A program made the position numbers and the translations under genes. The notes beneath the pieces are model-generated. The model was not told where the DNA came from and made no database searches. It saw only the letters and a list, made by a program, of their open reading frames with translations. Below, piece after piece: positions 1-7,800 of a DNA stretch of 27,277 nt. Where the stretch lies: contig JAQBRC010000027.1 of NCBI GenBank assembly GCA_028286705.1, positions 1 through 27,277 on the forward strand, written 5' to 3'. Position 1 is the stretch's first letter. The number at the start of each line of letters is the position of its first letter. This stretch comes from Candidatus Nomurabacteria bacterium. GTDB lineage: Bacteria > Patescibacteriota > Minisyncoccia > Phycocordibacterales > UBA9973.

Positions 1-15
1 CCAAAGTCAATCAGA

Positions 16-1008
16 TTATTTTCTATCCAAGACTTTCAACACGGCTGTGATGATTGCGTCAGTACCCATACCATATTTCTCAATAAGTTCCTGAGGGGTG
101 CCAGATTGTCCAAACCGATCCTGTATACCAATAAATTCCATAGGCGTTGGATTTGTCTTTGCCAGAGTTTCTGCAATAGCGCTTCCCAAACCTCCTGCCA
201 CCTGATGCTCCTCAACTGAAACAATGGCTTTTGTTTCCTTTGCTAACTGTATTAAAAGATCGATATCAATAGGCTTGATAGTGTGAATGTTTGCAACAAC
301 TGCTCGTATTCCCTTCTTATCCAAATCCTTAGCAGCACGAAGTGCATGAACAACAAGTCCTCCTGTTGCAATAATGGCAACGTGAGCAAGCCCATCAGGA
401 CGATATAAGATTTGTCCTTTGCCAATTTCAAACGGGGTATCTTCTGTTGTTACAACAGGAGTCTTTTCACGAGCCAAGCGAAGGTATGCAATGCGAGGGT
501 TGGCAGACAGTGCCAGCACTGCCTTCTTAGCCTGTATCGCATCACAAGGAGAAATAACCGTCATGTTGGGCAGCACGCGGGTAAGGGCAATATCTTCAAT
601 CGCCTGATGCGTTCCTCCGTCAGGACCAACAGATACTCCAGCATGACTGCCGACTATTACCGCAGGTCTATCGTTATAACAGATAGTCGTACGAATCTGT
701 TCCCAATTACGTCCAGGACTGAACATTGCATATGAAGAGAAAAATGGATACTTGCCCATAGCGGATAATCCAGATGACACAGCAGCAAGATTCTGTTCCG
801 CTACGCCAATCTCAACAAATCGCTCTGGGAACTTCTGCTTAAACAAATGCATTTGCGTTGATTCGGTTAAGTCAGCAGAAAGCGCAACAATGTTCTTGTT
901 GCTTTCTCCGGCTTGTACCAACCCCTCTCCAAAACCTTTGCGGATTGGTATCTGCTCTACGTCATCAGCGAAGACATTTGTATTTAGTTTTAAGTCTGGG
1001 TTAAGCAT
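16..1008 (-). CDS. Transketolase, C-terminal subunit (split transketolase)
   Basis: This 330-residue protein carries the pyrimidine-binding (PYR) and C-terminal domains of transketolase. The PYR domain holds the family signature VEIGVAEQN, whose glutamate activates thiamine diphosphate, followed by FSSYAMF and the conserved PDGGTHQAIEDIAL stretch. The C-terminal domain (about residues 200-330) contains VSVEEHQVAGGLGSAIAE, typical of the transketolase/1-deoxyxylulose-5-phosphate synthase C-domain. It must pair with the N-terminal subunit encoded at 1482-2348 to form an active enzyme that moves two-carbon ketol units between sugar phosphates. Split transketolases are known in archaea and many bacteria. 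Here the two halves are separated by an unrelated coiled-coil gene, whose stop lies 3 bases before this start. No Shine-Dalgarno motif is visible. The alternative, a DXPS or pyruvate dehydrogenase beta subunit, is less likely given the neighbours rpe and rpiB. Confidence 0.93.
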   Translation of the reverse strand: MLNPDLKLNTNVFADDVEQIPIRKGFGEGLVQAGESNKNIVALSADLTESTQMHLFKQKFPERFVEIGVAEQNLAAVSSGLSAMGKYPFFSSYAMFSPGRNWEQIRTTICYNDRPAVIVGSHAGVSVGPDGGTHQAIEDIALTRVLPNMTVISPCDAIQAKKAVLALSANPRIAYLRLAREKTPVVTTEDTPFEIGKGQILYRPDGLAHVAIIATGGLVVHALRAAKDLDKKGIRAVVANIHTIKPIDIDLLIQLAKETKAIVSVEEHQVAGGLGSAIAETLAKTNPTPMEFIGIQDRFGQSGTPQELIEKYGMGTDAIITAVLKVLDRK

Positions 1009-1011
1009 TTA

Positions 1012-1323
1012 TTATTCGTATATCGTTTCCTCTATAAGACTGACGCGTGCGTCAAGTCCGTTGAACTCATTTTTACTGACAAAATTATCATGCATCTGAA
1101 GAAGATCCTTTTTTGTTACCATAGTGCTCCGTACGACGTCTATCTTCTCTTGAAAACTATCAAACCTGCTCTCAAGATGATTCAAGCGATTTTCCACTCC
1201 ATCAAATTTTGCATGTACTTCTGCAAATCCAACTGCCAACATTCCAGCTAGTTTTGCAATTGCATTATCTACTACTTTTATAAGATCTGTTTTTGTAATT
1301 GTGCCTGATGTTTCTTTCTTCAT
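1012..1323 (-). CDS. Small coiled-coil protein of unknown function
   Basis: This 103-residue protein is mostly predicted alpha-helix. An N-terminal region (to about residue 35) includes IAKLAGMLAVGFAEVHAKFD and is followed by heptad-like repeats (VENRLNHLESRFDSFQEKIDV) and a second helix ending in SLIEETIYE. This looks like the small helical proteins annotated in Parcubacteria as hypothetical or t-SNARE-like coiled coils; I do not recognise a catalytic family. It has no signal peptide. It sits between the two transketolase halves, with 3 bases to the downstream C-half, so it is co-transcribed with it. A candidate promoter and 21-codon ORF lie upstream at 1342-1442. Whether it bridges the transketolase halves or merely hitchhikes cannot be told from sequence. 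Confidence 0.75.
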   Translation of the reverse strand: MKKETSGTITKTDLIKVVDNAIAKLAGMLAVGFAEVHAKFDGVENRLNHLESRFDSFQEKIDVVRSTMVTKKDLLQMHDNFVSKNEFNGLDARVSLIEETIYE

Positions 1324-1341
1324 ATACTCTCAACTCTTAAA

Positions 1342-1407
1342 TTAAGCCGAAAAACCTTTGGTAACATACTGATTTTCCTCTTCGACTGTTGTAGGAATAT
1401 TTTTCAT
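1342..1407 (-). CDS. Candidate 21-residue leader ORF
   Basis: An ATG-initiated 21-codon ORF (start MKNIPTTVEEEN, end VTKGFSA) ends 18 bases before the coiled-coil gene at 1323. Its ATG lies 6 bases after a GATAAT box that has a TTGCTA hexamer 17 bases further upstream, so the transcript would begin at or near this start codon. That spacing is the same as at several larger genes in this window. It could be a true micropeptide or leader peptide, or simply the first in-frame ATG of an untranslated leader. No homologue is recognised. Confidence 0.3.
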   Translation of the reverse strand: MKNIPTTVEEENQYVTKGFSA

Positions 1408-1413
1408 ACGTTC

Positions 1414-1442
1414 ATTATCTCAATTGCTCTGGTTAATAGCAA
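1414..1442 (-). promoter_or_regulatory. Candidate promoter for coiled-coil/transketolase C-half unit
   Basis: Read on the minus strand, TTGCTA (1437-1442) is separated by 17 bases from GATAAT (1414-1419), a reasonable sigma-70-type promoter. The expected start site is about 1407, the ATG of the small ORF. It suggests that the transketolase C-half can be transcribed independently of the rpiB-rpe-N-half genes. Confidence 0.45.
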
Positions 1443-1455
1443 CCACGTTTTTGTT

Positions 1456-1479
1456 AATAAAGGCCTATTTTCCTTTATT
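1456..1479 (-). terminator. Hairpin just after the transketolase N-half
   Basis: An 8-bp perfect stem, AATAAAGG/CCTTTATT with an 8-base loop, lies 2 bases beyond the stop of the transketolase N-half. On the minus strand the U-tract is absent (AACAAAAA follows), so termination would be weak; the T-run is on the plus strand. It may be an mRNA 3' structure or partial terminator. Confidence 0.35.
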
Positions 1480-1481
1480 TT

Positions 1482-2348
1482 TTATTTATGTTCGCTCTTA
1501 ATCTTCCCTCCCAAGGTTCGCAGTTCATCAAGCGCAATATTTGCCTCTTCTTTGTTCGGAGCCTTGCCATGCCATTCAAACTTTCGCTCGAACTCCTTCA
1601 CACCCTTTCCTGGAATAGTACGAGCAATGATAACTGAAGGCTTTTCAAACACTGCCTTTGCCTTGTGTACCGCATCAATGATTTCCTGCATGTTGTTGCC
1701 GTCAATTTCCTGCACGTGCCAGTTAAACGCTTCCCATTTAGCATTCAACGAATCAAGCGGCATAATGTCTTCTGTATACCCATCAATCTGAATGTTGTTG
1801 CGATCAACGATTGCAATGAGGTTATTCAGCTTTTCCTTTCCTGCTAACATAATTGCTTCCCAGTTGTTGCCCTCATTGAGCTCCCCGTCGCCTAATAGAC
1901 AGTATATGGTTCTTGCTGTTGCCACACCGTTATCCATGCGATCAGCAATAGCCATGCCAACAGCCTGAGAAAGGCCTGAACCCAAAGGACCAGAACTATT
2001 CTCTAGATATGGAAGAAATTCCCTATGCGGATGACCCTGCAATCGAGAACCATATTTCCGGAGCGTCATTAGTTCCTCAACAGGAAAATACCCGCTGTGC
2101 GCCATCGTTGCATATAACACAGGACAAATGTGTCCGTTTGATAGCACAAGTCGGTCACGCTCAGGCCATGAAGGATTTTCTGGATCGTGGCGAAGCAGAT
2201 CGAAGTATAGGGCGGTGAAAACATCAGCCATACCAAGTGGTCCGGCCGTATGTCCGCTTCCCGCTTCAAGCAGCATTGAAATAATTGACTGACGAATGTC
2301 GTTAGCTTTAAGTGTTAGTTCCCTGATTGTGTAGTCGCTGTGCTGCAT
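1482..2348 (-). CDS. Transketolase, N-terminal subunit (split transketolase)
   Basis: This 288-residue protein is the diphosphate-binding (PP) half of transketolase. It has GHTAGPLGMADVFTALYF near the N-terminus, the HGHP-type segment LQGHPHRE, and the thiamine diphosphate/Mg motif GDGELNEG...NLIAIVDRNN (about residues 152-185). The end (EWHGKAPNKEEANIALDEL) is typical of the family's N-half. It works with the C-half encoded at 16-1008. The start chosen (MQHSDYT) overlaps the 3' end of rpe by 34 bases, so the two genes are probably translationally linked; a later start would remove conserved helix residues. No Shine-Dalgarno motif is seen. Together with rpe and rpiB it forms the non-oxidative pentose phosphate branch. 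Confidence 0.93.
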   Translation of the reverse strand: MQHSDYTIRELTLKANDIRQSIISMLLEAGSGHTAGPLGMADVFTALYFDLLRHDPENPSWPERDRLVLSNGHICPVLYATMAHSGYFPVEELMTLRKYGSRLQGHPHREFLPYLENSSGPLGSGLSQAVGMAIADRMDNGVATARTIYCLLGDGELNEGNNWEAIMLAGKEKLNNLIAIVDRNNIQIDGYTEDIMPLDSLNAKWEAFNWHVQEIDGNNMQEIIDAVHKAKAVFEKPSVIIARTIPGKGVKEFERKFEWHGKAPNKEEANIALDELRTLGGKIKSEHK

Positions 2349-3031
2349 AGCTGTTCGAATGCATGTATTGTACCGCGTGAATCAGTATTCTGGAATAGTG
2401 CAGAGCCTATAACTAGTTCAGATGCACCAGCTTCAACAAGCGCAACAGCGTTATCCATTGATACTCCGCCATCAACTGACACGAATTTGTCAGGATACAT
2501 TGCATGAACCTTCTTCACCTGCTCAATTACCCCCTCATCAAATGGCTGACCCTGATATCCAACCTGTCTGATACCCATGCACTGAATACTTTCGATATAT
2601 GGAAGATATGGCGCAATGCCTACAGGATCTGTGTCGATACCGATAGCAATGCCAAATGAAATTGCACTGCGAATAATCTCAGGAAGCCCTTCGAAGAACT
2701 CTACTGTTTTAGCTTCATCCAGCGCTTCAAGATGAAAAATCATCTTTGATGGACCAAGAGCAATAAACATTTCCATTTCCTTTATTGGATCCTTCACCAT
2801 CAAGTCAAATTCATAGTTCAATTCATCCCAATACGGCATGCCAAGTTCCTGTTCATAGATTTCCTGCAGCTTGTCTTCGTCCTTGTTATTAAACAACCAT
2901 GTGCGGTTTGGCGAAAAGTGCCCGTCAACAATATCAATCTGAATGTTTTTCGCTGCTCCAAGCACGCGTTCAACCGGAATTTCAATTCCTTTGTATGAGT
3001 GCGGGAGGATGGCTGGTGTGATTTTGATCAT
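2315..3031 (-). CDS. rpe: Ribulose-phosphate 3-epimerase family protein with altered metal site
   Basis: A 238-residue TIM-barrel protein of the ribulose-phosphate 3-epimerase family, which interconverts ribulose 5-phosphate and xylulose 5-phosphate. Family landmarks are ITPAILP at the N-terminus, IDIVDGHFSPN (residues 32-42), VGYQGQPF (157-164) and the phosphate loop region VDGGVSMDNA (186-195). An in-frame ATG 48 codons upstream (3175) would bury the start inside rpiB and add an unrelated tail, so the start at 3031, one base after the rpiB stop, is preferred. Unusually, the two histidines that normally bind the catalytic metal appear replaced: Gln31 where HxD is expected and Asp76 where HLM is expected (EFDLMV). 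Asp33 and Asp187 are kept. It also carries an insertion around residues 44-70. It could therefore use a different metal or substrate. Confidence 0.85.
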   Translation of the reverse strand: MIKITPAILPHSYKGIEIPVERVLGAAKNIQIDIVDGHFSPNRTWLFNNKDEDKLQEIYEQELGMPYWDELNYEFDLMVKDPIKEMEMFIALGPSKMIFHLEALDEAKTVEFFEGLPEIIRSAISFGIAIGIDTDPVGIAPYLPYIESIQCMGIRQVGYQGQPFDEGVIEQVKKVHAMYPDKFVSVDGGVSMDNAVALVEAGASELVIGSALFQNTDSRGTIHAFEQLCSTATTQSGN

Positions 3032-3032
3032 A

Positions 3033-3485
3033 TTATTTAAACTTTGATAACCGGCGAATGTCTCGCTCGTCATTTGAAAATGGTATTTCAGACCAGATGC
3101 CGATAGCGTTAATAGCTTCTTCGGGTGTGACAAACATTGCTCCAATAGAAAGCATGTTTGCATTATTGTGTGCACGAGAGAGTGTCAGGATATCAGTTGG
3201 TCCGCCATAAAAGACTGCACAGCGTACTCCTGGTACGCGATTGGCAACCATGGCTTCCCCCTGTCCTGATGCACCGAAGATAATGCCAACATCAGTATTA
3301 AGCTCCGGTCCCCCACTAAGTCCAACTGCCTGAGCAGCAGGTGCAATAAAGTCAGGATAGTCATCACGGCCATCAAACACAACTGCTCCGTGATCAATCA
3401 CTTCGAGCCCTTGTCCAAGTAGGTATTCTTTGACGGCTTCTTTGTGCTGAAAGCCAGCATGATCTGTTGCAAGGTGTATGCGCAT
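3033..3485 (-). CDS. rpiB: Ribose-5-phosphate isomerase B, mycobacterial-type active site
   Basis: This 150-residue protein is a RpiB/LacA/LacB-family sugar-phosphate isomerase (ribose 5-phosphate to ribulose 5-phosphate). It shows the N-terminal ATDHAGF signature, DYPDFI, GIIFGASGQGEAMVANR and the SRAHNNANMLSIGA segment. In the E. coli enzyme the base is a cysteine in the CGTG loop; here that position is glycine, and Glu77 follows the loop (SGQGE), as in the Mycobacterium tuberculosis enzyme where a glutamate is the base. Length is normal for the family. It is the second gene of the cluster: 1 base after the small acidic gene upstream and 1 base before rpe, so it is surely co-transcribed. 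Confident as RpiB; allose 6-phosphate isomerase is a minor alternative. Confidence 0.92.
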   Translation of the reverse strand: MRIHLATDHAGFQHKEAVKEYLLGQGLEVIDHGAVVFDGRDDYPDFIAPAAQAVGLSGGPELNTDVGIIFGASGQGEAMVANRVPGVRCAVFYGGPTDILTLSRAHNNANMLSIGAMFVTPEEAINAIGIWSEIPFSNDERDIRRLSKFK

Positions 3486-3486
3486 A

Positions 3487-3696
3487 TTAGGCAGCTTCTT
3501 TGGTTTCGTCTAAGCCGAGTTCTTCGTTAAGGGTATTGATTTCTTCTTCAAGTCTTTTTGCTTCAATATCATCATTAGATTCAAGTGCAGCAACATGTTT
3601 ACGTTCTAAGTTTTCAAGCTGCTGCTTGGTAGGATCAAGAGGAATAACCGTTACATCTTCATGTTCTTCCACTGTGTTCTTGTAGTTGTTTTCCAT
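3487..3696 (-). CDS. Small acidic helical protein, first gene of the pentose-phosphate cluster
   Basis: A 69-residue, strongly acidic protein with a predicted helical hairpin (residues 22-62, rich in E, L, K and N; LEEEINTLNEELGL near the end). No catalytic motif, signal peptide or membrane segment is present. Its stop codon is one base from the rpiB start, so it leads the operon. The start at 3696 is preceded by CTATAT, a context shared with gatB and obg, and lacks a Shine-Dalgarno motif. Function unknown; small charged helical proteins of this type are common beside metabolic genes in Parcubacteria. Confidence 0.7.
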   Translation of the reverse strand: MENNYKNTVEEHEDVTVIPLDPTKQQLENLERKHVAALESNDDIEAKRLEEEINTLNEELGLDETKEAA

Positions 3697-3743
3697 ATAT
3701 AGATGAGTTAATTAGTATTAAAAGCTTTATTTGCCTATCAAAA

Positions 3744-3860
3744 TCAGTATACCAAGAAGGGGGCTTTATCGCTACATAGGAAAATAACATATTCGAGATA
3801 GTTCAAATCGGTATCTCCGTCATACATGTGCCCACCAAAAACACACTGTCCGACACCTGC
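3744..3860 (-). pseudogene. Relic of an RHS core (truncated second RHS tip cassette)
   Basis: Within an otherwise gene-free stretch (3697-4019), the minus strand encodes FGGHMYDGDTDLNY at 3798-3839, matching FGGHQYDADTDLNY in the intact RHS protein (residues 1942-1955). The FGGHxYDxDTDLNY block is the hallmark just before the RHS core end. The match is lost after NY: the intact protein continues MGARYYN, whereas the relic reads LEYVIF and stops at 3744. An in-frame stop lies 12 codons upstream of FGGH. Nucleotide identity over the 42-base block is roughly 70 percent, so the relic is an old or divergent copy, not a recent duplication. It lies downstream of the candidate immunity genes, as displaced RHS tips do in other bacteria. 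The rest of the gap shows no ORF I can support. Confidence 0.55.
3746..3751 (-). promoter_or_regulatory. Candidate -10 box for the rpiB-rpe cluster
   Basis: On the minus strand TATACT sits 49 bases before the first gene of the cluster and predicts a leader of roughly 40 bases. No good -35 hexamer is visible at 16-18 bases. It lies inside the C-terminal out-of-frame tail of the RHS relic, so the promoter and relic overlap. Confidence 0.35.
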
Positions 3861-4019
3861 TCATCTTTCTGTAAGAGTTGAGAATGAAGCGAAAATTAGA
3901 ACCGTACGAGAGCCGTTGAAGCCATGCGAAGTCAATTCCTTATTTTCGGTATGAATCGGTTATAGCAATTTTTATTGAGCCATACAGGAGCGTGTCAATT
4001 TTTTTCAAAATTTTGAATT

Positions 4020-4436
4020 TTATTTAGAACTTACGTTTTCTTCTATGCTATAAGCAAAATATTTCTTAACTGGCTTAGTAAAGAAAAGAATAAATATCAC
4101 TATACTAACAATTGCAAAGTAGCCACCTACCGAGTAAGAGATGACAAACAATCCCAGCAGCACAATTGAGATTATTCTTAGAACCTTTGACCTTTTGTGG
4201 ATTGCGATTAAGGGCAATGCAATTCCAATTATGGGAAACATGAGCTTACTTCCCAGAATAAAACCATTACTATGGTCGGATAACCAACGGCTACTTCCTG
4301 TTATGCGCATATAAAACCCCTGGATAAAATATGGCAATGAGAAATAGTTTACAGGGGTAACATATAGAACGATAGAGATTACAACAAGTATGAGTACTAT
4401 TTCACTATAGAGTAATATTTTAATTACCTTTATCAT
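4020..4436 (-). CDS. Small polytopic membrane protein in the RHS toxin operon
   Basis: This 138-residue protein has about four hydrophobic segments (residues roughly 5-28, 62-80, 86-105 and 108-122) separated by short polar loops, with a lysine/arginine-rich loop HKRSKVLR that should face the cytoplasm. The tail is polar. I recognise no family. Its ATG overlaps the stop of the DUF695 gene by one base (TAATG), indicating translational coupling, so it belongs to the toxin operon. It may be a second immunity protein acting at the membrane, a leftover immunity gene from a previous toxin tip, or an export accessory. None of these can be settled from sequence. The downstream stretch 3697-4019 holds the RHS relic. 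Confidence 0.7.
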   Translation of the reverse strand: MIKVIKILLYSEIVLILVVISIVLYVTPVNYFSLPYFIQGFYMRITGSSRWLSDHSNGFILGSKLMFPIIGIALPLIAIHKRSKVLRIISIVLLGLFVISYSVGGYFAIVSIVIFILFFTKPVKKYFAYSIEENVSSK

Positions 4437-4885
4437 TATCTTTCAATCATGAATTTATAAGTATTCCATTCAGGATCATGTTGAATGATGAACTGTATTT
4501 TATGGGAGTCAACTTCATTTTTTAATATTTCTAGTTTTTCTTCTGCAATTTTAGGCTCAGATGTATAAAGAATAAATTCTCTCATATTTCTTCCTGTCAA
4601 AATTCCTACAAGTCGGGTATTTTTAGATTCAATCTTTTTTTCAATTTGATCTTCAATCTCTTTTAAGGATTCTGACTCAGCATTGCTCATTATTCCTGTT
4701 TCAGTTTCCCAGTTTAAGGGAACCGCAATTCCAATTTGATAAGAATAGTCAGGATGACCGATTGCTTCTTTAAGACCAGTACATACCCTAATAATGAAGG
4801 CATCTCCTTTTAAGGTAGCGTCGGAAACATCCCATGTATCAGGATATAAATCTATAGTTTTATATTTTTTACTTAATTTAAACAT
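4436..4885 (-). CDS. DUF695-like protein, candidate immunity to the RHS toxin
   Basis: This 149-residue soluble protein resembles the DUF695 family: an N-terminal beta-rich half, a central VPLNWETETGIMSNAESESLKEIEDQIEKKI region, then LVGILTGRNMREFILYTSEP and a C-terminal HDPEWNTYKFM. In the family the conserved features are the PxxExxxLxxIED helix, the REFxxYT strand and the DPEWxxY end, all of which I see. DUF695 proteins are often found near toxin genes and in fusion with other immunity-type domains. The gene begins one base after the RHS toxin stop, preceded by an AGGAAG motif that can serve as a ribosome-binding site, and overlaps the next gene by one base. By position it is the prime candidate for neutralising the nuclease-like tip; this is inference. 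Confidence 0.75.
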   Translation of the reverse strand: MFKLSKKYKTIDLYPDTWDVSDATLKGDAFIIRVCTGLKEAIGHPDYSYQIGIAVPLNWETETGIMSNAESESLKEIEDQIEKKIESKNTRLVGILTGRNMREFILYTSEPKIAEEKLEILKNEVDSHKIQFIIQHDPEWNTYKFMIER

Positions 4886-4886
4886 G

Positions 4887-7800
4887 CTAATTCTTACTTC
4901 CTAATTGTTTAAGAAATTTAGTCCCCCAATCTTTGATTCCTTCAAACAAAGAATTGTTGGGTGAAATACTATTTCTTATATTTTGATAAGATACTCCTTT
5001 ATCATCCTTAATTACCTGTTCAATTGCTCTTGCTTGATTTCTTGTTGGGAGGTTTGTTACATTCTGTAAACCATTACTAAACCTATCTCCGTGCTGCACC
5101 TCTCGAACAGCTGTATTTTTTGAAATACCAACATATACATCTTCTCCCTTATGTATACCCTTGTATACGTCTGTTGCAGTATCTCCTTTATTTAAGAATG
5201 TGGCAACATCATGTGTGGTTTCAATACCATTTACTAAAGCCTTCCCTTCCGGTATCTCCCCTGAAGTTAAACCTCCAACGAGAGCCCACCCGTAGTTTCC
5301 CTTGTGCACATCGTCAATTGCTTGCGATATTCCAAGCTGTCCAAGGGGTGTCGTCAGTGATTGTACGAACGATGTTATTTGAGGTGCATACATCGCAGCT
5401 ACAGATGCAATGCCGATGAGTGCAGGGACAACCTGTCTTCCATCAGGGTCAATATTTGTTAGTGGGTTATTTCTCGCATACGAATAGGTATTCAGCTGCT
5501 GAGGGTCACTGAGGAAAGTTTCCGGCGAGAATGTCGCTGTCGGATCTTCCGAAATAAACCTCCCTATCTTCGCGTTGTAGTACCGCGCGCCCATGTAATT
5601 GAGATCCGTATCCGCGTCATACTGATGCCCTCCGAACTTGTTTTTTTCGTCAAAAGAACCGGATTGCTGATTTAGACGTATATCACCGAATGGAAAATAG
5701 TCAAGCAATTGGACCTTTGCCCCACTAGAATCGGTCATAACATTTGCCCCAAAAATAGGATCAATGAGATCGTAATACAGGCTTGGAGTACCCCCAATCG
5801 TCTGCACCGTTGCAATCTGACGATTTCCGATGTAAATCTGCTTGGTCTTTGTCGTGCCGTCGTCACTATAATATCTATTTGGGTAATAGGTATTTGCACT
5901 GCCCATCTTGTACCATGCTCGGTTGCCGTTGTGGTCGTAGTAGTAGTTTACGGTCGAAGAGCCCACTGACTGTATCATTTGATCCTTGTAGTTCCAGGTA
6001 TTTGTCAGCGTGCCGTCCGAAGTCAGGTTGCCGTCTGCGTCATAGGTGTATGTAGTGCCGTTGACTGAGGTTGCAGCGTTAGGATTTGCCTTAAGTACTC
6101 CTGTATTGCCCTGATATAGATATGTCTGCCCATTCTTGGAAGCGATGTTGCCGAGTGCGTCGTATGAGTACGTTTCGGCATAGCTTGGCGTACCTGTTGC
6201 AACAGACGAAGTAGTTGCTGTTTTTATTCTATTCAACGCATCATAAGTATAGCTTACAGTCTTTGCGGCTGGAGTCTGAGTTACAACATAATCAGCAATC
6301 AAATTGGTAATGTTAGCATTTGCATCATAGCTGTAGAGCAGGGACTGAAGATCTGCTCCCGCTGTGTTATAGCTGTTCTTGTTCGTCATAACATACTGCC
6401 TTGATGCATCCAAGATGTCATTCGTTCGCACTAATCCTCCTCCAAAGCTGATGCCTCTCAATTGGAAGTTTGGCGCGTAGTCAAAGTTATCAGCAATTGT
6501 CGCGAATGATCCTCCGCTTTCCTTGTACTGGACCCACTGAGCTACGCCGGGAACGTAGTAGTTGTATTTCACCACCGCCCCGCCAGGGTATGTGATCGTG
6601 GCAATATCGCCCGGTATGTTGTACGTATAAGAAGTAGCATAGGTGTTTCCGTTGATGGTCTTGCCCTCGCTTGAAAGATCGCCTGCTCCGTCATACGTGT
6701 ACGCCGTATTGGCACCGGAAGACATAGTTACAGTGCAAAGCTTGCCGATCCCTTGAGTGCAAGTGTCATAGGCATAGGTGATTTCCGTACCCACAGCACC
6801 AGTATAGTCTTCGGTCAGCACACGGTTGGTATCGTCATAGGTATAGTTTGTCGTTGCAGCCTTCGGACTCACGGACTGCGTCATGTTCCCCGCGTTGTCA
6901 TAAGCATACGACCAAGTACCAAACGTCGTATCAGATGAAGCATGAAGATCTTCTGCCATAAGTCGTCGCCCCAGACCGTCATAGATAAAGTTTCTGACGT
7001 TCCCCAAAGCATCGGCGATATTCATCAGATTCTTGTTAAGATTCCACGTGTAGTTTGTCGTGTAAGTTGAAGCGCCATTGATTTCTTCAATCTTCACAAG
7101 ATTGCTGTATGCATCCGCATAATATTTCTTCACATTGCTATTAGGATCGGTAGTGGTAGTCTTCCAATCGTCATAGGCATTCGTCGTTGTTCCAAAGCCG
7201 TTGATGGAAGTAAGGACACGCCCTATCGGATCATAAGTATATGTTGTATATAGAGTAGATCCAGCACAGGTTCCTCGTCCGTACAACGGACCCCAATCCT
7301 GACATGGCACCGACGCCTTTAGAAGTTGTCCATTGTTATTGTAATAATAGCTCGTACTTTGGTATTTATACCAAGTTCCAGGATCCATTTGCTGTCGAGT
7401 TTCCACTGTTCGACCGAGACCATCAGTAAAGGTGTACCTGTAGCTCGCAGTTCCACCATCAGTCCATGCAAATTTTTCAACATATGACACACCTGACGTT
7501 GTATCGTTATATGCATAGACTGCTTTGCTTACTTGAGAGCCTACACTAGTTCTATCGGGGCTTTGATCATTTTTTATTCTGCCCATGCCATCATAAGCCT
7601 TAATAGCTACGTTACTGTTTTGATCAGTAAAATGTAATACCAAACCAAACATGTAATCATACGTATATTGCATTGTGTGCGAAAGCGGATCAGTAACGGT
7701 AACGGGGTAAAGGTTGAGCGAGTCGTAGGTATAGCTGGTTGTCTTGCTTCGTTCATCAGTCGTGCTTGTAGGCATTCCATAGCTGTTATACGCCTTCTGA

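Noticed and set aside
2315..3175. Longer form of the epimerase starting at 3175
   Set aside because: The extra 48 residues lie inside rpiB in another frame and do not resemble the family; the start at 3031 fits the rpiB stop and the conserved N-terminus.
3961..3998. TTGACA on the minus strand at 3993-3998 as a promoter for the rpiB cluster
   Set aside because: No acceptable -10 box lies 16-19 bases downstream, and it is about 300 bases from the first gene.
5709..6055. Plus-strand ORFs inside the RHS gene
   Set aside because: They are shadows of the repetitive coding sequence with no recognisable protein features.
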